Shown here: positions 33,379-41,859 of the stretch, one piece after another
Layout of the letters: every line of letters begins with the position of its first letter
Numbering within the stretch: the first letter of the stretch is position 1
NCBI GenBank assembly: GCA_963828705.1
Contig: CAWHGA010000040.1
Span: forward strand, 1-64,000
Reading direction: 5' to 3'
Length of the DNA stretch: 64,000 nt
From: CAWDJT01 sp963828705
GTDB lineage: Bacteria > Desulfobacterota > Syntrophobacteria > Syntrophobacterales > Syntrophobacteraceae
The notes under the pieces: model-generated
Seen by the model: only the letters and a program-made list of their open reading frames with translations
The model's database searches: none
What the model was told of the DNA's origin: nothing
Translations under genes and position numbers: made by a program

Positions 33379-34979
33379 GACCCTGATGTTTCTTGGGACC
33401 GGTTCCGATGTTGGCAAGAGCATCTTGACCGCGGCCTTCTGCCGAATTCTCAAGCAGGACGGCTACCGCGTCGCGCCTTTCAAGGCGCAAAACATGGCAC
33501 TCAATTCCTTCATCACTTCCGATGGTGGGGAAATGGGCCGGGCCCAGGTGGTCCAGGCCGAAGCGGCAGGCATCGAACCTCATGTCGATATGAATCCGAT
33601 TCTCCTCAAACCCACATCCCAGATGGGTTCTCAGGTGATCGTTCACGGCCAGGTGTTGGGGAATTTCGCCGCCCGTGACTATTACCAAGTCAAGAGAAGT
33701 CTGCTGCCGGCAGTGCGGGAGAGTTTTGAACGCCTGGCGGGAAGTTACGATGTGGTGGTGCTGGAAGGGGCGGGCAGCGCCGTTGAACTCAACCTCAAGG
33801 AACACGATCTGGTGAATCTGGCCATGGCGGAGATGGCCGATGCGCCTTGTATCCTGGTGGGTGACATCGACCGTGGTGGGATTTTTGCCGCACTCCTGGG
33901 AAGTTTCATGCTCATGACACCATCTGAACAGCAGCGGCTCATAGGGTTTGTGGTCAATAAGCTGCGCGGTGATCCGGGCCTTTTCATCAGCGGTGTTGAC
34001 ATCCTGGAGTCGCGGTCGGGTCGGCCGGTGTTGGGGGTGGTGCCTTATTTTGACCACATTGCGGTGGCGGAAGAGGACAGCGTGGCCTTGAGCAAACGGC
34101 TGTACGCCGGTAAGTTGGACGCCGGGAGCAAGCGGCTTAACATCGGCGTCGTGCGGCTGCCGTTTATCTCCAATTACACCGATTACGAATGCTTCGAGCA
34201 GGATCCTGGGGTCAATCTGGTCTTCTTCAATCGACCCGATCAGGTTTTTGAATTTGCTGCCGTTATCCTACCGGGGAGCAAAAACACCCTGGATGATCTT
34301 GCGTTCCTGCAGCGGACCGGTCTGGCCGATGCCATCCTTGCCTATGAAAAGGCCGGAGGCTCGGTGGTGGGGCTCTGTGGCGGCTATCAGATGCTCGGGC
34401 GACGCATCCTTGACCCTCATGGTGTGGAAAGCGACCTGGGGGAACTGCCCGGTCTTGGCCTGCTGGATATGGTTACGGAAATGAAGTTGGCCAAAATCAC
34501 CACCCAGGTGGAAGCGGTGCTTCTGCCCGAATTGGAGGGGTCGGCTTGGAAACAGCGATGGATGCGGTCCCGCAGGTGTTGCCGGTAAGCAGAGTGATCT
34601 TTCGGTCGGAAACGGCGGCTCTGCAACCGAACTGCTCTATGGGTACGAAATTCATATGGGGGTGAGTCAATCCGACGGCGCCTGTCAGCCGCTTTTTCAG
34701 ATCGTCAAACGCAATGGTAAGCCGGTGGATGAACTCGATGGCCTCATGACAGCCGACGGCCGCGTGTGGGGGACCTATATCCACGGCGTTTTCGATAACG
34801 ATGCCTTTCGCCGTGAGTTCCTGATGCGTTTGCGTGCATGGCGTGGAGGTGAATGCGGACTCAGCGTCGCGGCAGATGCCTTCCATTACCGTGAATGGAA
34901 AGAAGAGCAGTATGATCGGCTGGCGACGCACTTCCGGCAACACTGCCAGGTAGACGCCATCTACCGATTGATGGGGTTG
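33362..34979 (+). CDS. cbiP: Cobyric acid synthase (frameshifted)
   Basis: CbiP (CobQ) amidates the b, d, e and g positions of adenosylcobyrinate diamide. The N-terminal part has 'GTGSDVGKSILTAAFCR', 'KAQNMALNSFITSDGGEMGR' and 'GDIDRGGIFAALLG'. The glutaminase half has 'LCGGYQMLGRRI'. The frame breaks in the interval 34535-34590 and resumes as 'GYEIHMGVSQSDG', reaching the typical C-terminus 'QYDRLATHFRQH'. No stop codon then separates it from the cbiET reading frame, so the two appear fused. The GTG start at 33362 overlaps cbiA. Confidence 0.88.
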
Positions 34980-35003
34980 TGCCAGGGAAACACGACCGTC
35001 TGC

Positions 35004-36329
35004 ATGACGCTGCAACGGTTCAGAAGGAGTGACCCACTGAGAGAAATTGTCCAAATACCTCGTCACGACCCTTCGACCTGGCGGCCGCCTTTGGTGGTCC
35101 TGGCCGGAGTCGGAATGGCTCGAAGCGATATCACGGCGCAAACCGAGCGGTGGATCTCCCAGGCGGAGGTGCTGGTGGGTGCGCGGAGGGTTCTGGAATG
35201 GTTCACTGACCACCCTGGAATCAAGATCAGCTACCAGGCCGCCATGGACCCCGTCCTGGATAGAGCTGTGGAGCTGTCCGCGGAAAAGCGGGTGCTGGTC
35301 TTGGCGTCGGGTGACCCTCTGTTTTTCGGCGTGGGAAGGCGCCTTCGGCAACGTCTCGATCTGGAGCGGCTGGTGGTTTTTCCCAACGTTACCGCGGTGC
35401 AGGCACTTCTGGTGCGGATTGCGGAACCATGGGAAGACGTGCAGGTGCTCAGTCTGCATGGCCGATCCGGCAGCCAGTGGTTGGAGGCAGTCCGGACCGG
35501 GAGCAAGGTGGCCATCCTGACCGACCCTCAGCATTCGCCCGCCTGGATCGCGCAAGCCCTGAGCGATGCCGGCATCGCTGGCTGTTCCCTGGTTGTGGGT
35601 GAAAACCTTGGGAATAGCGATGAGTTGGTCCGGGTTGTTGGCGTGGACGAGGCCAGGACTATGTGTTTCTCGCCACTCAACGTGGTTGCTGTCTTTCCGG
35701 AGGAAAGTGGTGTCTCGGCGGCGGTGCGATCATCTTGTGGCGCTGAGAATCACTATGCTCCCGTCCTGGGGTTGCCCGATGACAGGTTCCTGCACCAGGC
35801 GGGGCTCATCACCAAAATGGAAGTCCGTGCTGTGGTGCTGGCCAATCTTCAGCTTCATCCCGGGCTGGTGTTGTGGGACATTGGATCTGGCAGTGGTTCG
35901 GTGGCCATTGAAGCGGCGCGCCTCACCAAGCTGCAGCAGGTGGTTGCGGTGGAAAAGGACCCCGAGCGCTTCCAGCAGCTTCAGAAGAACATCCAGCGGT
36001 TGGGTTGCGGTGACCTGATGGCAATCCAAGGTGCGGCGCCTGCTGTGCTCCGGGAACTCGCCGATCCTGATCGGGTCTTTATTGGGGGAAGTGGCGGCGA
36101 GTTGCCGGCGATTTTGGACCAAGTGGTGTCGCGCTTACGCCCTCAGGGACGCGTGGTGCAGAGCTTGGTTACCCTGGAAACCCTGACCGAGGTTCTGGGC
36201 TTCTGGCGACGACATGGCTGGGATTGCAGTGTGACCGAACTGCAGGTAAACCGTTCGGTGCCGATCGGTGATATGTTGCGTTTGGAAGCACTCAATCCGG
36301 TGTTCATTGTGAGCGTGTTGAAGATTTGA
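35004..36329 (+). CDS. cbiET: Precorrin-6Y/cobalt-precorrin C5,15-methyltransferase (decarboxylating), CbiE-CbiT fusion
   Basis: The N-terminal half is a CbiE methylase ('VVLAGVGMARSDI', 'VLASGDPLFFGVGRRL'). The C-terminal half is a CbiT-type SAM methylase and decarboxylase ('DIGSGSGSVAIEAARL', 'VEKDPERFQQL'). It methylates C5 and C15 of the corrin precursor and removes the acetate carboxyl at C12. The open frame begins upstream inside cbiP (from 34656), so the true start is unclear. The ATG at 35004 falls in the expected gap, but no clear ribosome-binding site precedes it. A real CbiP-CbiET fusion, or a base error removing the cbiP stop, are both possible. Confidence 0.88.
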   Translation: MTLQRFRRSDPLREIVQIPRHDPSTWRPPLVVLAGVGMARSDITAQTERWISQAEVLVGARRVLEWFTDHPGIKISYQAAMDPVLDRAVELSAEKRVLVLASGDPLFFGVGRRLRQRLDLERLVVFPNVTAVQALLVRIAEPWEDVQVLSLHGRSGSQWLEAVRTGSKVAILTDPQHSPAWIAQALSDAGIAGCSLVVGENLGNSDELVRVVGVDEARTMCFSPLNVVAVFPEESGVSAAVRSSCGAENHYAPVLGLPDDRFLHQAGLITKMEVRAVVLANLQLHPGLVLWDIGSGSGSVAIEAARLTKLQQVVAVEKDPERFQQLQKNIQRLGCGDLMAIQGAAPAVLRELADPDRVFIGGSGGELPAILDQVVSRLRPQGRVVQSLVTLETLTEVLGFWRRHGWDCSVTELQVNRSVPIGDMLRLEALNPVFIVSVLKI

Positions 36330-36416
36330 CTCTGAATGGGTTGGCACAGAGACGCAGAGGACATAGTGCCTAACAGGTTGCTTCTTTGTTGGTCTCAGTG
36401 ATATCCGTGGTGAATC

Positions 36417-37205
36417 ATGAAACATCCTATCCATTTTGTTGGGGCCGGGCCCGGGGACCCGGAATTGATTACGGTCAAGGGCCAGCGCCTGTTGCAGGTG
36501 GCGGATCGGGTCGTCTACGCGGGGTCGCTGGTTCCTGAGACCCTGCTCTGCTACTGCACACCGACGGCGGAAAAATTCAGCAGCGCGGGGCTCACCTTGG
36601 ACCAGACGCATGCTCTGCTGGCCGATGGCTACCGCCGGGAACTCCGCGTGGTGCGCCTGCACACCGGCGATCCGGCCCTCTATGGTGCCATCCACGAACA
36701 GATGGTGCTTCTGGACCTGGAAGGCATCCCCTATGAAGTGGTGCCGGGGATCTCGGCGGCCTTTGCTGCCGCTGCCGTCCTGAAACAGGAACTGACCCTG
36801 CCCGAAGTGTCGCAGACAGTGATCCTCACACGGTTGGGCGGCCGCACGCCGGTTCCTGAAAATGAGCAGCTCCGTCTTTTGGCCCAGCATCAGGCGACCC
36901 TGGTCATCTACCTGAGCGTTCAGAACCTGGCCGATGTGGTCATGGAACTGCAGCCCGCCTATCCTTCCGACACGCCGGTGGTGGTGGCCTATCGCATCGG
37001 TTGGCCCGATCAAAGGCTGGTGACCGGAACCATCCAAGATATTGCGGAACGAGTGCAGGCAGCCGGGATTACCCGTCAGGCCCTGATCCTGGTGGGGGCC
37101 GTGTTCGGAGCCCGCGATGCGGCTGGTGATAAGCGCTCGCAGCTCTATCACGAAGCCTTCCAGCACGGCTACCGTGGCCTTGGGACGGTACCGACCAGTG
37201 ACTGA
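36417..37205 (+). CDS. cbiF: Precorrin-4/cobalt-precorrin-4 C11-methyltransferase
   Basis: CbiF (CobM) methylates C11 of (cobalt-)precorrin-4. The 262-residue protein has the tetrapyrrole-methylase start 'FVGAGPGDPELITVKG', 'YAGSLVPETLL', 'HTGDPALYGAIHEQM' and 'PGISAAFAAAA', all typical of this member. Eighty-seven bases separate it from cbiET. Its stop overlaps the GTG start of cbiG (37198), a sign of translational coupling. Confidence 0.94.
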   Translation: MKHPIHFVGAGPGDPELITVKGQRLLQVADRVVYAGSLVPETLLCYCTPTAEKFSSAGLTLDQTHALLADGYRRELRVVRLHTGDPALYGAIHEQMVLLDLEGIPYEVVPGISAAFAAAAVLKQELTLPEVSQTVILTRLGGRTPVPENEQLRLLAQHQATLVIYLSVQNLADVVMELQPAYPSDTPVVVAYRIGWPDQRLVTGTIQDIAERVQAAGITRQALILVGAVFGARDAAGDKRSQLYHEAFQHGYRGLGTVPTSD

Positions 37206-38282
37206 CCAGGATGCAACCCGCCAACCCAGGGTTGCCGTTGTCGCCCTGACCCGCCACGGGGTGAGACTGGCTTTGCAGATCCAGGCGCGGCTTCCTGAGA
37301 GCGTCTGCTATGTGCCGTTGCGCCATCGGTTTGCTCTGGCCATGGGGGCGCGAGGGTTTGAGCGGCTGGCGGATGTGTTTCATGAACTGTGGAGGGAGTG
37401 CCGGGCGCTCATTTGCATCATGGCAACCGGCATTGTGGTGCGCCACCTGGCGCCGTTGCTGCGTCACAAGACCGTTGACCCGGCGGTGGTAGTGCTGGAC
37501 GAACGCGGTCAGTTCGCCATCAGTCTGGTGTCAGGGCCACCTTGGCGGGGCCAACCAGCTTGCTCGAGACATTGCTGCCATCACCGGCGGGCAGGCAGTG
37601 ATCACCACCGCCTCCGATGTGCAAAACCAACCAGCTCTAGACCTCATCGCTCGGGAAGCCGGGTTGGAAGTGCAAAACCCGGCAATGTTGGCGCGATTGG
37701 CATGCGCGCTACTGGAAGGGGAGAGTCTCTGGGTCTATGATCCGGACCTGCGACTGGCACCCCACCTAAGGGAAAACAACGGAGTCGAATGGCTGACTTC
37801 CGAAGACTTGAATCAGGGCGAATGCCTCCAGCGAGCGGCCGGGCATCTGGGTTTCAGAACGCCTTCCACCTGCGTCTGCGGGCTGCCTGGTGCTGCGCCG
37901 GCGCAACCTGGTGGTGGGCGTGGGGTGTAACCGGGGGACAAATGCGGACGAGATCCTGGCGCTGATTCGGCAGGTGTTCGCGGATTCCGCCCTGGCACTT
38001 GATGCCATCCAGAATCTGGCCAGCATCGACTTGAAGGCAGACGAACCTGGTTTGCTCGAAGCCGCGCGAATACTTCAACGGCCGGTGCGCTTCTATCGGC
38101 GCGATCAACTGGAAATGATTAACGTTCCCCATCCATCGGCGACGGTGGAACACCATATTGGAGTGGCAAGCGTATGCGAAGCGGCAGCTCTTCTGAGTGC
38201 GGCGGATCAGGGGTCGAGTCGGCTCCTCATCCCGAAACACAAGACAGCCAACGCAACCGTGGCGGTGGCTCGGGTCGATTGA
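37198..38282 (+). CDS. cbiG: Cobalamin biosynthesis protein CbiG (two frameshifts)
   Basis: CbiG opens the delta-lactone ring of cobalt-precorrin-5A with loss of acetaldehyde. Pieces of it appear in three frames. The first has 'ICIMATGIVVRHLAPLL' and 'VVVLDERGQFAISLVSG'. After one inserted base near 37540-37548 comes 'HLGGANQLARDIAAITGG'. After a second shift near 37870-37890 comes the C-terminal domain with 'NLVVGVGCNRGTNADEI'. All expected motifs are present, so the enzyme is probably intact in the organism. The GTG start overlaps the cbiF stop; the stop TGA overlaps the proposed TTG start of cbiH. Confidence 0.85.
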
Positions 38283-39121
38283 CCATCGTCAGCCTTGGCC
38301 CCGGGTTTCTCCGCTACCTGGTGCCGGCAGCCCTGGAAGCTTTGACCAGCGCCGATGTGCTGGTGGGCTACAAGGTCTATCTGGATCTCATCGAGGACCT
38401 CACCCGAGGCAAGGAGTTGCTGGCCAGCGGCATGCGCAAGGAAATCGAACGCTGCAGCACCGCCATCGATTGCGCCCTGGCGGGCCGGCGAGTGGCTCTG
38501 GTTTCCAGTGGTGATTCCGGGATCTACGGCATGGCCGGGCTGGTGCTGGACCTGTGCCGGGAACGAAAGCTGCGAGTTGCCCGGGTGGTGACAACAGCAC
38601 CTGGGCTGGTGAACTGCGGCGAACCTGCTGTGGGGGCTTCGAGTGAACCGGTCGATCTTTGGGTCGATGTCGTTCCCGGTGTCCCGGCCTTCAACGCCGC
38701 GGCCGCGACGCTGGGGGCACCGCTGATGCACGATTTTGCCGCGGTGAGCCTGAGTGATCACCTCACTCCCTGGGAACTTATCGAGAAGCGGCTGACCGCC
38801 GTGGGCATGGCCGATTTCGTGCTGGCCATCTACAATCCACGCAGCAAAACCCGTCCGCACGGGCTGCAACGAGCTTTGGATCTGCTCCTGCAATATCGGG
38901 CCGCGACCACCCCCGTGGGCATCGTGCGGCGCGCCATGCGGGACGGCCAGTGGCATGCGATCACCACCCTCGGTGAAGTGCCGGTGGCGGAAGTGGACAT
39001 GCAATCCATGGTCATTGTCGGAAACAGCCAGACCTACATCTGGGATGGGTGGATGGTGACGCCGCGGGGGTATCTGGGAAAGTACACGCTCGGGGGTGAA
39101 TTGGGCAGTGTCGAAGGCTGA
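38279..39121 (+). CDS. cbiH: Precorrin-3B/cobalt-precorrin-3 C17-methyltransferase
   Basis: CbiH (CobJ) methylates C17 and contracts the ring. The protein has 'LTIVSLGPGF', 'VLVGYKVYLDLIEDL', 'VALVSSGDSGIYGMAGL', 'DVVPGVPAFNAAAA' and 'FVLAIYNPRSKTRP', all characteristic. The open frame starts at 38174, but the first 35 residues overlap cbiG and are low-complexity. The TTG at 38279, in the stop-start overlap TTGA with cbiG, is the better start. It ends the cbi operon. It converges with the HDOD gene 26 bases downstream. Confidence 0.92.
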   Translation: MTIVSLGPGFLRYLVPAALEALTSADVLVGYKVYLDLIEDLTRGKELLASGMRKEIERCSTAIDCALAGRRVALVSSGDSGIYGMAGLVLDLCRERKLRVARVVTTAPGLVNCGEPAVGASSEPVDLWVDVVPGVPAFNAAAATLGAPLMHDFAAVSLSDHLTPWELIEKRLTAVGMADFVLAIYNPRSKTRPHGLQRALDLLLQYRAATTPVGIVRRAMRDGQWHAITTLGEVPVAEVDMQSMVIVGNSQTYIWDGWMVTPRGYLGKYTLGGELGSVEG

Positions 39122-39147
39122 AAACGGTAACGCTGACTGTGATCAGG

Positions 39148-39993
39148 TCAGGCCATATAATGGGTCTTCTCAGCACCGAAGGTGGTTTCAATCTCGTGCA
39201 GCAGTTCCTCGACCGTGCTCCGAGGCAATTTTAGGGCCGTGGCCGTTGGGAACGCCGCCACATCCAAATCCGGGTTCTTGGTGATGCCAATCTGCAGATT
39301 GTGACACATGCCGTTGGCCAGGTTGACGATCATGGTAAGCTGTGGGAGTCGCCTGGCCGACTCCGGCTGATGATGGAACCCGATCGCTTCTTCGATTTCC
39401 TCGGCAAAATTCCATTTGCGCGCCACCAATTGACCCACCTGGGCATGGTCAAAGCCCAAGAGGGACCGTTCTCCCTGGATGAAGGTTGCCCCAGGGTTGT
39501 TGTAAACCCTTTGGATGATGGCCGTCATCTGCTGGGGCAGCTTCACGTACATGATCACCTTGCCGATATCGTGAAGTAACCCCGCCAGGAAGGACTCCTC
39601 GACCTTGGGGAAGCGGACCTCCCGAGCGATTCTTCGGGCGATAAAGGCGCATCCCAGGGAATGCTCCCACAATAGCTGTTCCGTCAATCCGAAGGATTTG
39701 AACAGATCTCGGACTACCGAGGATACCACCATGGATTTGATGGCATTGAACCCAACCGCACTGATGGCGTTGGTGAGCGATGTGATGGAGCGAGAGACGC
39801 CATAGTAGGCGGAATTAGCCATTTTCAGCACTCTGGCGGAAAGCGCCTGATCCTGGGCGATGATCTCCTGGATGTCTTTGGCGGAAGCTTTTGGGTCAGC
39901 CACCTTGTCCACTACCAGGCGAGCAATATGCGGCATGGGTGGCAGATCGCCCGTCAATTGGGCCAAGCGCATGGCAAGGGACATCTGATTCAT
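39148..39993 (-). CDS. HDOD-domain signalling protein
   Basis: The 281-residue protein is a single HDOD domain: 'IIAQDQALSARVLKMANSAY', 'ITSLTNAISAVGFNAIKSM', and the degenerate metal motif region 'FLAGLLHDIGKVIMYV', which here keeps an H-D pair. HDOD proteins usually act as signalling scaffolds rather than phosphohydrolases. It lies between the cbi operon and the end of the Hdr operon with no obvious functional link. A second HDOD protein is encoded at 53346. Confidence 0.88.
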   Translation of the reverse strand: MNQMSLAMRLAQLTGDLPPMPHIARLVVDKVADPKASAKDIQEIIAQDQALSARVLKMANSAYYGVSRSITSLTNAISAVGFNAIKSMVVSSVVRDLFKSFGLTEQLLWEHSLGCAFIARRIAREVRFPKVEESFLAGLLHDIGKVIMYVKLPQQMTAIIQRVYNNPGATFIQGERSLLGFDHAQVGQLVARKWNFAEEIEEAIGFHHQPESARRLPQLTMIVNLANGMCHNLQIGITKNPDLDVAAFPTATALKLPRSTVEELLHEIETTFGAEKTHYMA

Positions 39994-40302
39994 AGGCGCT
40001 CCAATAGCATGCAGGCTTCAATTCCTTTGCCGGGGTGAGCCAAGCGGGATCGGTCCTATGCGGGTGATTGCATTCCGGTACCAGACCCAAGGCCGCACAA
40101 TGGGTGCAATGTCAGATTACTATAGCGCACAATAACCGCTTCAGGTAGCGGGAAATGTCATCTGGCGCATCCCACATGAAGTGAGCGCCACAATCTTGAC
40201 TGCGCATGGCGATGGTTCTGGTCACTGGCAGGATGAGTTCTGTTGCCAGCCGGCGGAACTTGCGTTTCGCCGGCTGGGTAGGACAAGGGGAATAGCAACC
40301 CC
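39994..40302. other. Intergenic region between Hdr operon and HDOD gene
   Basis: The only structure seen is the strong hairpin at 40247-40276, just past the stop of the last Hdr-operon gene. I find no gene. Confidence 0.5.
40247..40276 (-). terminator. Hairpin after the Hdr/Mvh operon
   Basis: CAGCCGGCG (40247-40255) and CGCCGGCTG (40268-40276) form a perfect 9-bp GC-rich stem with a 12-base loop, 27 bases beyond the frhB-like stop codon. There is no T-run after it on the minus strand, so it may act with Rho or protect the 3' end. Confidence 0.45.
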
Positions 40303-41121
40303 TTACTCGGCGGTGCTGGGGGTTTCGATGAGGTTAAACGGGGATTTTTGGTCTGGCTGGAAGCCGGGGCGGTAACCGGTGTCAGCAGCAAGAATATCGG
40401 CCACTTTCTTGTAGAGGGCGCGCAGCGGGATGTCTGCCGGACAGGCTTCCTCGCACAGCCCGCAGTCAATGCAGCGGCCTGCCATATGAACCGCGCGGGT
40501 CAGATGGAAAATGGGGTTCTCCGCGGGCAGGATGGCGGTTTGCACCAGATCGGTTTCTTCCAGAGCGCACTCCTTGCAAAAGCACATGGGGCAAACGTTG
40601 CGGCAGCCATAGCATTTCACGCAGCGTTCGAAGTGGTCCATCCAGTGACGGAACCGGGCATCGGTGGCCATGTCGTCGACGTTCTTGACTGAAGCCGCAG
40701 TGTCAATGCCTTTCTGTTTTTTACCCACCTGGCAGTCATCAGGGTAGGGTTGGCGGCATTCGCAGGCCAGAGCCAGTTCTGCCGGACAGGCGAAACCCAC
40801 CGGGACGACTTTCTCCGGTTGCAACTGCTTCCATTTGAACAGTTCAATCAGGCCGCGTGCATCGCAACCGCGCACCAGCACACCAAAGGTGGCGTCGGGG
40901 TAGGCCTGGGCCAGTCGGATCAGGGTCATGTTCAAGGGATAGCGAGCATCCCCGGGTTTGTGCTTGTCGCCCAGGGACAAATCTGCCAGCTCATCCGCTT
41001 TCTTGAACAAATAGGGGCGCACATTGCCGTTATCTTCACGCAACCCCAGAAATCCCTGGATCTTCTTGTCTTTCAGAAGCTTCTTAACCAGCTTAACAAC
41101 TTGTTCTTTCATCGTCTCCAT
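40303..41121 (-). CDS. FrhB/FdhB-like iron-sulfur protein
   Basis: The 272-residue protein has an N-terminal region like the F420-hydrogenase/formate-dehydrogenase beta family ('FGVLVRGCDARGLIELFKW'). A cysteine-rich middle ('CVKCYGCRNVCPMCFCKEC') and a second ferredoxin-like motif ('CIDCGLCEEACPADI') follow. It probably carries electrons, perhaps with a flavin, between an unknown donor and the Hdr/Mvh complex. It is the last gene of the operon, 22 bases after mvhD1. No in-frame TGA occurs here. The start is either 41121 or an ATG at 41112. Confidence 0.78.
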   Translation of the reverse strand: METMKEQVVKLVKKLLKDKKIQGFLGLREDNGNVRPYLFKKADELADLSLGDKHKPGDARYPLNMTLIRLAQAYPDATFGVLVRGCDARGLIELFKWKQLQPEKVVPVGFACPAELALACECRQPYPDDCQVGKKQKGIDTAASVKNVDDMATDARFRHWMDHFERCVKCYGCRNVCPMCFCKECALEETDLVQTAILPAENPIFHLTRAVHMAGRCIDCGLCEEACPADIPLRALYKKVADILAADTGYRPGFQPDQKSPFNLIETPSTAE

Positions 41122-41143
41122 TCGCCTTATGCAGACTTTGTCA

Positions 41144-41605
41144 TCACTGACTGACCCAGGGCGCTAGGCGGCTTGATCGCCTGCTGCCGGGTCGTCGCAA
41201 TGGTGACGGTCCCAGGGATTTGAGGGTAGCCACAAAATCCTTGATCTCATCGGCAAACTTGGGCCCTTCAGCAGAAGAAATCCACTTCACTCGAAGGCGA
41301 TCCGCCTCGATACCGCTGAAGGACAGTAGTTGCTTCAGGAATCGCACTCTCTTATCGGTCGAGTAATTACCATACAGGTAATGGCAGTCTCCGAGGTGTC
41401 AGCCACCGACAAAAACGCCGTCGACGCCCTGTTGAAAAGCGCGGAGAAGGTGGTGCGGGGATACACTGGCCGAACACATCACCCGGACCATGCGCACATT
41501 GGTCGGGTACTGCAAACGACTGACCCCAGCCAGGTCAGCAGCAGCGTATGCTCACCAGGTACAAAGAAAACAGACAATCTTGGGTTCAAAATCGGTATGG
41601 GTCAT
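41144..41605 (-). CDS. mvhD: MvhD-type electron-transfer protein with two selenocysteines
   Basis: From the ATG at 41605 (GAGAGGATCTTC before it) one frame runs to the stop at 41144 with two internal TGA codons. The 153-residue product reads 'KIVCFLCTWUAYAAADLAG' and 'GVFVGGUHLGDCHYLYGN', U being the TGA positions (residues 18 at 41552-41554 and 69 at 41399-41401). MvhD/VhuD proteins have cysteines at both places ('CNWCxYAGADLAG', 'GGCHPGDCHY'), probably near or in the [2Fe-2S] site. The protein continues normally with 'VKWISSAEGPKFADEI'. In methanogens MvhD connects a hydrogenase to HdrA. Each TGA is followed by a hairpin. A conventional gene caller would miss this gene. Confidence 0.85.
41366..41382 (-). 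promoter_or_regulatory. SECIS-like hairpin after second TGA of mvhD1
   Basis: On the coding strand ATTACC-TGTAT-GGTAAT forms a perfect 6-bp stem with a 5-base loop, 17-33 bases after the TGA at 41399-41401. The position fits a bacterial SECIS element. The same stem at the same distance occurs in mvhD2. Confidence 0.7.
41521..41537 (-). promoter_or_regulatory. SECIS-like hairpin after first TGA of mvhD1
   Basis: On the coding strand TGACC-TGGCTGG-GGTCA forms a 5-bp stem with a guanine-rich loop, 15-31 bases after the TGA at 41552-41554. An outer CTGC/GCAG pairing can extend it. Confidence 0.6.
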
Positions 41606-41746
41606 GAAGATCCTCTCCCGGTTTGGTTCTCATAACTTGTGGTTTAGTGCCTGTCGCAAAACAGGTCGGGCACTTATGGCTTCTATCTGGGGCAGGCTTT
41701 CTCGGGCTGCCAACCTGGAAATTTCATACTCCGAAATGCTACGTTG

Positions 41747-41816
41747 GTCATTCCGGCGGAAGCCGGAATCCAGGCTTCTTAATACTTCCTGGACCCCGGC
41801 CTGCGCCGGGGTGACG
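41747..41816 (+). repeat. Dispersed palindromic repeat (copy 5)
   Basis: GTCATTCCGGCGGAAGCCGG and CGGCCTGCGCCGGGGTGACG bound a 70-bp member of the repeat family at 23391. It lies between hdrA1 and mvhD1 inside the Hdr operon. Confidence 0.72.
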
Positions 41817-41859
41817 GTTCATTTGTTGGTCACTTCATTCTGTGGACGTGTAGCTCTAG

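Noticed and set aside
41144..41605. mvhD1 as a pseudogene with two nonsense mutations
   Set aside because: Both TGA codons fall exactly on conserved cysteine positions, the frame is otherwise intact and hairpins follow each. No TAA or TAG interrupts the gene.
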